Shown one piece after another: positions 1 through 8,064 of a stretch of DNA of 64,000 bases. The position numbers were made by a program, and so were the translations under genes. This DNA comes from Grimontia kaedaensis (GTDB lineage Bacteria > Pseudomonadota > Gammaproteobacteria > Enterobacterales > Vibrionaceae): positions 992,001-1,056,000 of the forward strand of contig NZ_CP082276.1 of the NCBI RefSeq assembly GCF_023746615.1. The letters are read 5' to 3'. The first letter of the stretch is position 1; every line of letters starts with the position of its first letter. Below the pieces are notes generated by a model. It made no database searches. It was given only the letters and a program-made list of their open reading frames with translations, and had not been told where the DNA came from.

Positions 1-1
1 A

Positions 2-259
2 TACCTTGAGCTGGTTGACCTCCAAGGCGTTCACTCTGGTGCAGATGCTATCAGCGGTGATTTCTCGTTTGGAGCAAGCGGATTCCTTTGCCAAGATGGT
101 AAGCGAATCCAACCTGTACGAGGAATCACAGTCGCGGGTAACTTCTATAACATGATTAAAGAAGTGGAAGCGGTTGGTAGTACCGTGGTGCCGAATTATG
201 CCGGACAGTTCTACTCTCCACTGATTCGCTTCGCGCGACTGAATATTGCCGGTAAGTGA
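2..259 (+). CDS. TldD/PmbA family metalloprotease, C-terminal fragment
   Basis: The window opens inside this gene; about 85 C-terminal residues are visible, ending at a TGA. The stretch SGDFSFGASGF followed by PVRGITVAGNF matches the conserved C-terminal domain of the TldD/PmbA (TldE) family. These proteins form a heterodimeric metalloprotease that processes unfolded peptides and some antitoxins or microcins. The metal-binding half lies outside the window, so TldD-like cannot be separated from PmbA-like or from a stand-alone paralogue. An intrinsic terminator follows closely, so this is the last gene of its unit. Confidence 0.8.
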   Translation, partial: YLELVDLQGVHSGADAISGDFSFGASGFLCQDGKRIQPVRGITVAGNFYNMIKEVEAVGSTVVPNYAGQFYSPLIRFARLNIAGK

Positions 260-285
260 TACTCTCAATCAGTTAGATTGGAAAT

Positions 286-308
286 GCCCCGTTTATCGGG
301 GCTTTTTT
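286..308 (+). terminator. Intrinsic terminator after the TldD/PmbA gene
   Basis: A perfect 6-bp GC-rich stem (GCCCCG / CGGGGC) with a TTTAT loop is followed directly by six T residues, starting 27 bases after the stop codon. Confidence 0.9.
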
Positions 309-455
309 CTCATATCGACAATCATCGTTATTCTCAAATTGATGCATTATTTCTCGCCTTTCAAGTTGTAACACCTAGTCCATTGATTTAAAAAACAATT
401 AATTCAGGCATTGTTTTTGCTGAGTCATCTAAAGATTTCACTTTGGAGGCTAGGT

Positions 456-2141
456 ATGTTGTTGAGAAAAATGCTGATCACTGGAGGGTGCATCTTCACC
501 ACTTGCACTTACGCATTGACCGCAGAAGATTTGGTTTTTGAATCAGGTGCTGATTCAAGCAACTACTCTGCACTGGGTAAGCCAAATGATGTTTACTCGA
601 TAGCTGACCAACTTCCGCAAGATACACTAGACAACGTGTACTCCATGCTCCCTGAAGGCACTGTCGTTAATCCTGATTTTATCGACAGCGGTAAATATTC
701 CAGTATCGATATCGATGACGAGCTGGACGGAGCTGCATACGCTACGGCGCGGGTCACTTTTCTTAATGAAGGTGCCGGTTACCTGAATGTGCTTGGCTAT
801 TTTGTCTTCGATACCGCAAACCCTCCAGCCTCGATAGATGATATCGACACACATATGATTATCTTTCCAAACGCCTCCAAACCCAATCAGGGTGAGCTTT
901 TGGAAGGCGATACGATCGATCTGAACGTGCAACTTAATGCGGGTCAAACTCTGGGGTTCTTTATTCTATCCAATGCCTGGGGTTGGGGCTGGGGTTACAA
1001 CAGTGTTCCTTATCTGGGCAAATGGGGAACACCGTTTTACAGCTACCCAGACCTGAACCCTGAAACAACATCTGATTGGCGCAGACATAACGTGGCCTTT
1101 ATCGACACGCAAAATGACTTCCTCGTGTTGGCGTTTGAAGATATTAAGCGCCCTCAAGGCGACAATGATTTCAACGACCTCATTTTTACAGTCGAAATAA
1201 CGCCATTCCAGGCAATCGATGGGGTTAACCCAGATGGTTCAACCGATTCAAAATATGAAGTTCTGACACAAAACAACAACCCTGAAATCACAGTTACCTC
1301 GGTCTATCCGAGCTCGAATGGCTACGCCACCATCGCTTTTGAAGATAACTGGCCGTTTAAAGGGGATTATGACTTCAATGATGTCGTTATGCGTTACAGA
1401 ATCACTGAAACGATGAACGGGCAACGCGAATTGAAGAGCTTCTCTGCGGATTACACCCTACAAGCAATGGGAGCAGGCTATGCAAACGGTTTTGCTCTGC
1501 ATTTGCCTAACGTCGATCCTTCGAATATTGCTTCAGTATCGTTGACGCGCAATGGACAAGCCGTCTCCCATACGGTGCAACAAGCTAACCCAGGCGAAAC
1601 GGTTCTTATCATTTCGGAGAATGTCAGAGAGGATGTGGAGAATCTCGGTGTACTTTCTGAGGGTTGTCCGTTCTACCGGACTCAAACCGCGTGTTTAGAT
1701 TCGCAAACGAGCAAACTGGACTACCAACTTAACGTCGAACTCACGACACCTGTAGCGCGTGCTGTCGTCGGCTATCCACCTTACGATCCATTTATATTTG
1801 CCACCGACGGTATTTATCACGGTGACTTTACCGATACGCCACCCGGAATCAGTTGGCAGCTGCATCTCAAACAATTTTCCGGCACCAGCGATATGAACAA
1901 TGCCTTTTTCAACACAAACGACGACAACTCCGGTGGCGCAGAATCATTCCTGACCAGTAACAATATGCCGTGGGCCATCAATATCAGGGACGAATGGAGT
2001 CACCCAACAGAGAATACCGACATTAGCCACGCTTTCACCACATTTGCAGATTGGGTGACAAGCAGCGGCGAATCGGACAAAAGCTGGTATTCAGCGGCGA
2101 CTTCCGGAAAAGTCATCGCACCATTGGCGGATGAGGAGTAA
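456..2141 (+). CDS. LruC domain-containing secreted protein
   Basis: The protein has about 561 residues. The ATG at 456 is preceded by a strong GGAGG at 445-449, so it is preferred over an in-frame TTG at 411. An N-terminal signal peptide (MLLRKMLITGGCIFTT...) indicates export. Two acidic motifs, DNDFND near residue 236 and GDYDFNDVV near residue 303, are typical of DUF4114 and of the LruC domain found in surface or secreted proteins of Vibrio, Shewanella and Bacteroidetes; they look like calcium-binding loops. The biochemical role of the family is unknown. The next gene, a lipoprotein, begins 4 bases after the stop and is probably co-transcribed. Confidence 0.8.
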   Translation: MLLRKMLITGGCIFTTCTYALTAEDLVFESGADSSNYSALGKPNDVYSIADQLPQDTLDNVYSMLPEGTVVNPDFIDSGKYSSIDIDDELDGAAYATARVTFLNEGAGYLNVLGYFVFDTANPPASIDDIDTHMIIFPNASKPNQGELLEGDTIDLNVQLNAGQTLGFFILSNAWGWGWGYNSVPYLGKWGTPFYSYPDLNPETTSDWRRHNVAFIDTQNDFLVLAFEDIKRPQGDNDFNDLIFTVEITPFQAIDGVNPDGSTDSKYEVLTQNNNPEITVTSVYPSSNGYATIAFEDNWPFKGDYDFNDVVMRYRITETMNGQRELKSFSADYTLQAMGAGYANGFALHLPNVDPSNIASVSLTRNGQAVSHTVQQANPGETVLIISENVREDVENLGVLSEGCPFYRTQTACLDSQTSKLDYQLNVELTTPVARAVVGYPPYDPFIFATDGIYHGDFTDTPPGISWQLHLKQFSGTSDMNNAFFNTNDDNSGGAESFLTSNNMPWAINIRDEWSHPTENTDISHAFTTFADWVTSSGESDKSWYSAATSGKVIAPLADEE

Positions 2142-2145
2142 TGAG

Positions 2146-2628
2146 ATGAATACGATAATCAAAAGTCTTACGCTGTTTACCCTGCCGGTGTTTCTGATCG
2201 CCTGTGGAGGTGGCGGAGGTGGCGGAGATACTTCCGGCGGCAGTGGCGGTTCAGGTAGCACAGATATCTCAAGCTCTTCACCGACAACATCGTTAGTCAA
2301 TACTGAAGATATCGTTGCACCTCGTGCTTTCAAATTTTGTATTGGTGACGCCATCCAATTAAGTGTGAATTACAGTGGCTCAACATCAGGGGCTCTGCAT
2401 GTTTACTCTCACGCAGATTACGTTCACACCAACGGCGACGTAGATGTTGACCCATTGTCCCGATTGACGACGATTTATCCCGACCTGACAACAAGCGTTG
2501 ATATCGAAATTAATGGTAATTGGGAACAGATATACGCCAGATGGGTACCAATGAGCAGCTCAGAGCCAGAGCAAACCTTTGTTGTCACCCTCAACCAAGC
2601 AAGCGGTGCTTATGTCATCTCATTCTAA
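2146..2628 (+). CDS. Poly-glycine outer-membrane lipoprotein, unknown function
   Basis: A 160-residue lipoprotein: the signal peptide ends in the lipobox LIAC (Cys20), followed at once by a run of seven glycines and a Gly/Ser-rich linker. No domain is recognised in the remaining 120 residues, which look like a small beta-rich domain. The ATG at 2146 is chosen because GAGGAG at 2133-2138 lies 7 bases upstream; an ATG at 2131 overlaps the previous gene and would put extra residues before the signal peptide. Its spacing to the LruC gene suggests a two-gene operon, possibly a lipid anchor or partner for the LruC protein (inference). Confidence 0.7.
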   Translation: MNTIIKSLTLFTLPVFLIACGGGGGGGDTSGGSGGSGSTDISSSSPTTSLVNTEDIVAPRAFKFCIGDAIQLSVNYSGSTSGALHVYSHADYVHTNGDVDVDPLSRLTTIYPDLTTSVDIEINGNWEQIYARWVPMSSSEPEQTFVVTLNQASGAYVISF

Positions 2629-2661
2629 CTAAATCGTTTTATCTCAAGCAGCTATAATCAT

Positions 2662-2690
2662 AAGAGCCCTTACTTTAAGGGCTCTTTTTT
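2662..2690 (+). terminator. Intrinsic terminator of the LruC/lipoprotein unit
   Basis: AGAGCCCTTA (2663-2672) pairs perfectly with TAAGGGCTCT (2676-2685) over a 3-base loop, followed by a T run. Confidence 0.9.
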
Positions 2691-2701
2691 AGGGAATATC
2701 G

Positions 2702-3205
2702 ATGCAACAACCCATACTAAGTACATCTCGATTAACGCTCAGAAACCTTAACGAGAAAGATGCAGGCTTTATCAACCGACTCTATAACACTGATGGTTTT
2801 CTTCAGTTTATTGGAGACAAAAATATTCGCAGTCCCATAGACGCTGCTGTTTACCTTCGTTCGACGCTGCTGCCTATGCACAATGTCCCCCTAATGGGTC
2901 TATTAGCCGTGCAGCTCAAAAACCATGAGCCCATTGGCGTATGCGGATTGATTGACAGAGATAACCTTGACGGAATCGATTTGGGATTTGGATTTTTCCC
3001 GGAATATCACGGACAGGGGTATGCAAAAGAAGCAGCAATGGCTGTGTTAGAAATGGCGAAAGATTCACTGGCATTGACAGAAGTGGTAGCCATAACACTT
3101 GAAACTAATAAAAGTTGCTTGAAACTACTCAAAAACCTCGGATTCCAAAAAGCGAAAGCTGCGCATCCTGAACCCGAAGTCATGCTTTTGAAATTGAAGT
3201 TATAG
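2702..3205 (+). CDS. GNAT family N-acetyltransferase (RimJ/RimL-like)
   Basis: A 167-residue GNAT protein. The start STSRLTLRNLNEKDA is typical of the RimJ/RimL-type acetyltransferase_3 group, and the acetyl-CoA-binding loop is seen as the HGQGYAKEA segment (Q/R-x-x-G-x-G/A type). The C-terminal NKSCLKLLKNLGFQ matches the usual GNAT beta6/alpha4 region. It transfers an acetyl group from acetyl-CoA to an amine; the substrate (protein N-terminus or small molecule) cannot be read from sequence. AGGGAA lies 6 bases upstream of the ATG. Its last bases overlap the convergent NYN gene by 6 bases. Confidence 0.85.
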   Translation: MQQPILSTSRLTLRNLNEKDAGFINRLYNTDGFLQFIGDKNIRSPIDAAVYLRSTLLPMHNVPLMGLLAVQLKNHEPIGVCGLIDRDNLDGIDLGFGFFPEYHGQGYAKEAAMAVLEMAKDSLALTEVVAITLETNKSCLKLLKNLGFQKAKAAHPEPEVMLLKLKL

Positions 3206-3718
3206 CAACAGATCTTCTTCAATGCGGATAAACTGGTCAACGCTGTTTATCAATGAATTAGCAGTCAGCATCGGCACACCGAACACAATCGCTTCTTTAC
3301 TGTAGCGCTCGCGCACTTTATTCATCAGCAAGTCAAAATCGCCATCGCCGGAAAGCAGGATAATGGTATCTACCTCGGGTGCCATTTCCATCACATCTAT
3401 TGCAATGCCGACGTCCCAATCTCCTTTGGTACTGCCATCACTGCGTTGAATGTAGGGCTTAAGCTTCACTTCAAAACCGATATGACGCAGAGCATCCTGG
3501 AACTTTATTTGCTGATCATCATCGCGACGGATGGCATAGGCGTTAGCAACCACCACGTCTCCCATGTACTGCAGCTGCTGCCAAAGTTTTCGATAGTTAA
3601 ACTGGCGGCCATAGGCCTGGCGGGTGGTGTAATAGATATTTTGTACATCTGCGAATACAGCGATTTTCTTCAAAGGAAGTTCCGGTGTGCTTATTGAGGG
3701 ACGGGAAGAGAATAGCAC
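3200..3718 (-). CDS. NYN (LabA/DUF88-like) domain protein
   Basis: A protein of up to 172 residues covering one NYN/PIN-like nuclease fold. The acidic residues expected for metal binding are present: FADVQN (Asp24), DWDVGIAID (Asp102) and LLSGDGDFD (Asp125, Asp127). LabA-like NYN proteins are predicted RNases; the cellular target is unknown. The start is uncertain: GTG at 3718 gives the longest form, but a TTG at 3673, preceded by GGAA, would begin with KKIAVFADVQN, close to the usual family start. A 10-bp inverted repeat lies between these two codons. It converges on the GNAT gene. Confidence 0.8.
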   Translation of the reverse strand: MLFSSRPSISTPELPLKKIAVFADVQNIYYTTRQAYGRQFNYRKLWQQLQYMGDVVVANAYAIRRDDDQQIKFQDALRHIGFEVKLKPYIQRSDGSTKGDWDVGIAIDVMEMAPEVDTIILLSGDGDFDLLMNKVRERYSKEAIVFGVPMLTANSLINSVDQFIRIEEDLLL

Positions 3719-3724
3719 ACCGGA
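3681..3724. promoter_or_regulatory. 10-bp inverted repeat around the NYN gene start
   Basis: TCCGGTGTGC (3681-3690) and GCACACCGGA (3715-3724) are perfect inverted repeats separated by 24 bases, covering the GTG at 3718 and ending just upstream of the alternative TTG. It could be an operator or a leader hairpin; no regulator is assigned. Confidence 0.4.
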
Positions 3725-3734
3725 TGTGAAAAAA

Positions 3735-4118
3735 TCAGAAGATACCTAGATATAGCGCCCATAGTGCTGAAGCTATCAACACTGAGAAAGTCAACAACAT
3801 ACCGTAAACACGAAATTTTAGAGGCTCACTGGGTTGGCTCACCGCATAAGCGTGGAGCAATCGACCAGCAAATAAGGCAATACCGAGCACATGAAGATAC
3901 TGGCTTTGCTGATCTAGCTGAAGTTCCACCATCAACATCAGCAACAAAGTGAACGGTACGTACTCTGCAAAGTTACTGTGAGCGCGTATCGCTTTCTTCA
4001 ATAACTTTTCATCGCCATCACCCAAGGCCACTTTATATTCTCTACGGAACTTAATGACCCTCATTGCCAAGTAAATAAACACCATGCAAAGCAGCGCAGC
4101 ATAGATAGGTGTGGTCAT
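3735..4118 (-). CDS. MAPEG family membrane protein
   Basis: A 127-residue protein with four hydrophobic segments. The loop containing RAHSNFAEYVPF, with its Arg-Ala-His-x-Asn-x-x-E pattern, is the hallmark of MAPEG proteins (membrane-associated proteins in eicosanoid and glutathione metabolism). Bacterial members are inner-membrane glutathione transferase-like proteins of mostly unknown substrate. The length is normal for the family. It lies 24 bases downstream of the alpha/beta hydrolase gene on the same strand and may share its transcript. Confidence 0.85.
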   Translation of the reverse strand: MTTPIYAALLCMVFIYLAMRVIKFRREYKVALGDGDEKLLKKAIRAHSNFAEYVPFTLLLMLMVELQLDQQSQYLHVLGIALFAGRLLHAYAVSQPSEPLKFRVYGMLLTFSVLIASALWALYLGIF

Positions 4119-4142
4119 GAGTTTCCCTTCCCGATGACTAAT

Positions 4143-4997
4143 TTAAACAAGCGGCCGAGCCACTTTAGAGAATGCTTCTTTCAGTGGATCGCTTTTCAAA
4201 ACACGACCATGCCCTAACCCTTCCGTTTCCACCAAAGTGACATGGTCATAGATTGTCGCTTCTTTTGACACTCCAAATGGCGCGAAACGGTCACCTTTGT
4301 CATGAACAATCACAACGGGAGATTGGCGCTTACCCAGCTTAACGAAGGGGTCGATATCTTCAATGCGGACATTGTATTCCTGCCCAACAGAAGCGATCAC
4401 TTCTTTAAACAGCTTCATTGAGTAACCAGAAGCTTCGATAGTGCCAAAAAGGTTGTCCCAATATTTGAGTACCGGTGCCACCAGAATAATCGGTTTACCT
4501 TGGAGCGATGGATGCTCACTTTCCAACAAGGTTGCACCTCCCATTGAGTGTGCCACCACACCTTCTATTTTTTCCTGCTGGTTGAGAATACCATCCAAAG
4601 CGTTGAGAAAAGCAGGAATGCTCCCCTCTTTGCCTTCACTCTTACCGTGTCCTGGATGGTCATAAGCCAATGCGGTAAAACCCGCTTCTACGATATGCTC
4701 CATCAAAGGAAAGAACTGGTTTGAAGAACCTGACCAGCCGTGCGTGAGCACCCAAGTTGGGCCAGAACCCAACTTATAGGTCATCATGTTACCCTGCTTG
4801 GTTGGAACGGCTTCTATGACCATTCCTTCTGGCACAGGGTTGGTTTCCCGCCCTTTTGCAGGTGTAAGAAATAAACGACGCGCCGTTTTAAGTGCATGCT
4901 TAGGCGCAATTTTGTGATGAAGCCGACTCGCAACGCTCAATGCGCCACGTTTAAAGCTGAACCGGTTGTTATTGCCAAAGTAGATTTTGCTACTCAT
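4143..4997 (-). CDS. Alpha/beta hydrolase
   Basis: A 284-residue alpha/beta-fold hydrolase. The nucleophile elbow AHSMGG places the catalytic Ser at about residue 151, the acid is probably Asp236 (HDKGDRF) and the His is His263 (GLGHGR). HGWSGS near residue 86 forms the oxyanion region. The ATG at 4997 is chosen because AAGAGGG lies just upstream; a longer frame beginning at 5111 would overlap the upstream TetR gene. The substrate is unknown (ester or thioester). The TetR regulator immediately upstream on the same strand is a likely local regulator. Confidence 0.85.
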   Translation of the reverse strand: MSSKIYFGNNNRFSFKRGALSVASRLHHKIAPKHALKTARRLFLTPAKGRETNPVPEGMVIEAVPTKQGNMMTYKLGSGPTWVLTHGWSGSSNQFFPLMEHIVEAGFTALAYDHPGHGKSEGKEGSIPAFLNALDGILNQQEKIEGVVAHSMGGATLLESEHPSLQGKPIILVAPVLKYWDNLFGTIEASGYSMKLFKEVIASVGQEYNVRIEDIDPFVKLGKRQSPVVIVHDKGDRFAPFGVSKEATIYDHVTLVETEGLGHGRVLKSDPLKEAFSKVARPLV

Positions 4998-5079
4998 GGA
5001 TGTCCCTCTTAGTTTTCGAACGGTCGTGCTATTTTCATTCCAAGAAAAAGCAGACTCAGTATTTGTCTGCTTCCACTGT

Positions 5080-5670
5080 TTATTTTCTAACTTTATTGAA
5101 CAGGCCATCAATACCTGTCCAGAACTTCTGCGCCCCTTCAGATTCCAATTTCAGGGTTCTGAACAAATGGCTACTCAGGTACAAACCATAGAGTTCATAT
5201 ACGGTTTGCCAGCAATCCAAATCTTCACGAAACTCGCCAGATTCAATGCCTTTCTCGAACTGAATGTGTAGATAGTTTAGCCACTTTTTTATCGTCCCTT
5301 CTAGTGCCTGCTGCATAGGATCTGCATCATCATGGCTTTCACGCCATGCATCCAGAAACATGCAGCTTCCTTGGAAGGAGCTGTTCCAAGTCAGCCAATT
5401 GTCCAGCATGTGGCGGATCTTCGCTTCAATGCTCGGATGTGAAGCTTCTCTGCAAGGCACAATAATACGAGCAGTGAAACACTCCCCAGCAAACATCACT
5501 ACAGCAGCCTGTAAATTGCTCCGCGAGTTAAAATGTGCAAACAGCCCGCTTTTCGACATACCCACCCGTTTGGCTAATTCGCCAATGGTGAGGCTTTCCA
5601 ACCCTTCATGACTCGCCATTTCGAAGGCAGTGCTCAGTATCTGTTCCCGCGTCTGCTTTTTCTTGCTCAT
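5080..5670 (-). CDS. TetR/AcrR family transcriptional regulator
   Basis: A 196-residue repressor starting MSKKKQTREQIL; the N-terminal helix-turn-helix includes IGELAKRVGMSKSGLFAHF, the standard TetR recognition region. The C-terminal ligand domain resembles the TetR_C_6-type group. An in-frame start at 5724 is possible, but it would run through the probable operator palindrome at 5706-5715. It precedes the hydrolase and MAPEG genes on the same strand and probably controls them and itself (inference). Confidence 0.85.
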   Translation of the reverse strand: MSKKKQTREQILSTAFEMASHEGLESLTIGELAKRVGMSKSGLFAHFNSRSNLQAAVVMFAGECFTARIIVPCREASHPSIEAKIRHMLDNWLTWNSSFQGSCMFLDAWRESHDDADPMQQALEGTIKKWLNYLHIQFEKGIESGEFREDLDCWQTVYELYGLYLSSHLFRTLKLESEGAQKFWTGIDGLFNKVRK

Positions 5671-5705
5671 TCTATAATTCTCAAACTTCTCATTTAAAAA
5701 TAGCA

Positions 5706-5715
5706 CGAACGTTCG
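5706..5715. promoter_or_regulatory. Candidate TetR operator palindrome
   Basis: A perfect 10-bp palindrome CGAACGTTCG, flanked by A on the left and A/T-rich sequence on the right, lies 36 bases upstream of the TetR start codon. Palindromes of this type are common TetR/AcrR operators. Confidence 0.5.
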
Positions 5716-6047
5716 ATTTATCAATTCAAGATAAGACTGGTCAGAGTAGTATCATGAGACCTCGTTCTTGGCATCTCTATCGCATAAAACCTTTTCTTGG
5801 ACCAGTAAGATCCTCTCCGACGAAATCCCGAAGCTTTAGTCTTGGCGTCATCAGTTCAAACATTTACGCCGGCCTAACTCATGCAAATCCGGAAAGTCAT
5901 TCTTTCTTTTAATACTAATAAAATCAGAAGGTTGATTAATCTGATATTCAGACTATTTACTAAGGCTTAACCCTTAATAAACGTGACGAGATTAACACTT
6001 TCCTGTCAACGTGACTTACCGTCAACGCATTCATGAGGAAAACACAA
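5716..6047. other. Intergenic region between the TetR gene and the small secreted protein
   Basis: About 330 non-coding bases. The right part is AT-rich and presumably carries the promoter of the small secreted protein. The heptamer GTCAACG occurs twice (near 6006 and 6020) shortly before its ribosome-binding site. No RNA gene was recognised. Confidence 0.4.
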
Positions 6048-6227
6048 ATGAAAAAGACTCTTGCTACAGCTCTACTCATGCTCGCTGCTTCACCTTTTTT
6101 CGCGGCCAATGCTGACATTACTGTGGTTCCCGTTTCCGGTGGCGCTTTTGTCACAGCGACTCAATATGGCCAGCCACTTGAAGGCACTAAAGTGAGTCAA
6201 ACTCGCACGATAGAGCGCAGAGAGTAG
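6048..6227 (+). CDS. Small secreted protein of unknown function
   Basis: A 59-residue protein. The ATG at 6048 follows GAGGAAA with good spacing. Residues 1-22 (MKKTLATALLMLAASPFFAA and the following NA) form a clear signal peptide, leaving a mature peptide of about 37 residues that begins near DITVVPVSGG and ends in a charged tail (RTIERRE). No family was recognised. A strong terminator follows 7 bases after the stop, so it is a single-gene unit. Confidence 0.7.
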   Translation: MKKTLATALLMLAASPFFAANADITVVPVSGGAFVTATQYGQPLEGTKVSQTRTIERRE

Positions 6228-6233
6228 ACAGAG

Positions 6234-6267
6234 ACGCCCACAGTGATAAATCTGCTGTGGGCGTTTT
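6234..6267 (+). terminator. Intrinsic terminator after the small secreted protein
   Basis: ACGCCCACAG (6234-6243) and CTGTGGGCGT (6255-6264) form a perfect 10-bp stem followed by a short T run. Confidence 0.9.
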
Positions 6268-6661
6268 CCAAATTATTACCAATAAAGTACTACTCCCACT
6301 TCCATTCTTTTTTCATCTAAGGCAGGAAATTCCCCAAAATATATTTCAACATGTATCTGTTAAATTTTAGAAGTATCTAACCAAGATCTGTGTTCCTTGG
6401 ATCTTAATCTCAAATATTGTCCAGAATTCCATCAAAACAGTCATGTCATCCATAAGTCGAATCTAATTTCCATATTAATCGTAGATGAATTATTTCTACC
6501 TTCAGATAACTATTTATCATGAAAAATTTACCTTAACCCTCTATTCCGTTTCACCCCTGAGACATCACAACTCATCAGAACTGGCATTATCTCGCTCCAC
6601 GTGAAAGCGGTTTCATCACGTTAAACGCTTCAATCAACACAAGAATAAGGAAAAAGCAACT
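6268..6661. other. AT-rich promoter region of the RTX gene
   Basis: Nearly 400 non-coding, AT-rich bases before the RTX-repeat gene. Close to the gene is the imperfect inverted repeat GTGAAAGCGGTTTCATCAC (about 6601-6619). AAGGAAAA upstream of 6662 serves as ribosome-binding site. No gene or RNA was recognised. Confidence 0.4.
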
Positions 6662-8002
6662 ATGACAAATATCATTCATGGAACCGAGAACGACGACATT
6701 ATTGACGGCACAGACGGTGTCGATTTTATCTATGGTCATGGCGGCAATGACTATATCGAAGGTTGGGATGGCACAGACTACATCTACGGCGGTGACGGTG
6801 ATGACACTGTTATCGGTGGTGATGGAACAGATGAAGTTCACGGCGATGCGGGTAATGACTGGGTGCGTGGCGGCCTATTGAACGACAACCTATTTGGCGA
6901 TTCTGGCGATGACCGCGTTGAAGGTTTCGATGGTGACGACAACCTGTATGGTGGTACTGGGAATGACACCCTCTATGGCGGTAAAGGTAAAGATAACCTT
7001 TATGGTGGTGACGGGAATGATCGAGCTCGCGGCAACGAAGGTGATGACTTTGTAAGCGGTGGCTTTGGCGATGATGTGTTATTCGGTAACACCGGTAATG
7101 ACGTTCTAGAAGGCGATGAAGGCAACGACGTACTTTGGGGCAATGAAGGCACTGATCAGCTGGATGGTGGCTTAGGTAACGATAAACTATTCGGTGGCGA
7201 AGATAATGACCTGCTTTCCGGCTTTGACGGCGACGATCTTCTCGAGGGCGGAGACGGCAAAGACGAAATCTATGGGGGTCGCGACAATGATTATCTGGAC
7301 GGCGGCAATGGGGATGACATGCTGAATGGAGGCTATGGGAACGACGAGCTCCATGGCGGTCTTGGCAACGACGAAATGTATGGTCGTGGCGACGACGATC
7401 AGGTCTTTGGCGGTGCGGGTAACGATTATGTCAGTGGTGGCCTTGGCAATGACTTTGTGAACGGTGGCTCTGGTAACGACACTATTCTCGGTGAAGAAGG
7501 CGATGACAATCTGATTGGCCTTGAGGGTAACGATACCATTTATGGTGGTCTTGGCAACGATTTCATCGATGGTCACACTGAAGACGACCTCCTTTACGGC
7601 TGGTCTGGTAATGACACTATCCGAGGAGGCCTGGGTAACGACAAACTGTTCGGTGAAGCAGGTAACGACAAGCTTTACGGCCATGACGGACTGGATCGCC
7701 TAAATGGCGGTGGCGGTGACGACTATCTGGATGGCGGCATGGGTCGTGACATCCTGACTGGTGGCGCTGGCCGTGACACCTTCTTCTTCAATAACAGCAG
7801 TGAAAACGACATCATTCTCGATTTCAATGGTAACTTGGACACTATTGCGATTCAGAAGACGCTGGCGACACGCATGTCAGACATCAACATTCGCCAATCT
7901 GGTGAAGACGTTGTCATGACATTTGATAAAGCGCCAACCAAGATCGTGCTGGATAAGTTCAGCGCAACCGATCTGGATGCATCTATGTTTGATTTCGTAT
8001 AA
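6662..8002 (+). CDS. RTX (hemolysin-type) calcium-binding repeat protein
   Basis: A 446-residue protein built almost wholly of RTX nonapeptides (GGxGNDxLx), running from about residue 5 to 380 with some 40 degenerate copies. Each pair of repeats makes a calcium-binding beta-roll turn. It lacks an N-terminal signal peptide; the last 65 residues (DIILDFNGNLDTIAI onward) have the form of a type I secretion signal. No toxin, protease, lipase or adhesin domain is present, which is unusual. No ABC exporter or membrane fusion protein is adjacent, so a type I system elsewhere must export it. A terminator follows immediately. Confidence 0.9.
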   Translation: MTNIIHGTENDDIIDGTDGVDFIYGHGGNDYIEGWDGTDYIYGGDGDDTVIGGDGTDEVHGDAGNDWVRGGLLNDNLFGDSGDDRVEGFDGDDNLYGGTGNDTLYGGKGKDNLYGGDGNDRARGNEGDDFVSGGFGDDVLFGNTGNDVLEGDEGNDVLWGNEGTDQLDGGLGNDKLFGGEDNDLLSGFDGDDLLEGGDGKDEIYGGRDNDYLDGGNGDDMLNGGYGNDELHGGLGNDEMYGRGDDDQVFGGAGNDYVSGGLGNDFVNGGSGNDTILGEEGDDNLIGLEGNDTIYGGLGNDFIDGHTEDDLLYGWSGNDTIRGGLGNDKLFGEAGNDKLYGHDGLDRLNGGGGDDYLDGGMGRDILTGGAGRDTFFFNNSSENDIILDFNGNLDTIAIQKTLATRMSDINIRQSGEDVVMTFDKAPTKIVLDKFSATDLDASMFDFV

Positions 8003-8014
8003 GGTTGAAAACCC

Positions 8015-8041
8015 AAAAGCGGAGGTTTCCCCTCCGCTTTT
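8015..8041. terminator. Bidirectional terminator between the RTX and flavin reductase genes
   Basis: AAAAGCGGAGG (8015-8025) pairs perfectly with CCTCCGCTTTT (8031-8041). The A and T runs on the two sides serve both convergent genes. Confidence 0.9.
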
Positions 8042-8064
8042 CTCTTTTACCGCTAGATACTTTC

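Noticed and set aside
7187..7684. Long antisense frame opposite the RTX gene
   Set aside because: It is a periodic shadow of the glycine-aspartate repeats and has no independent translation signals.
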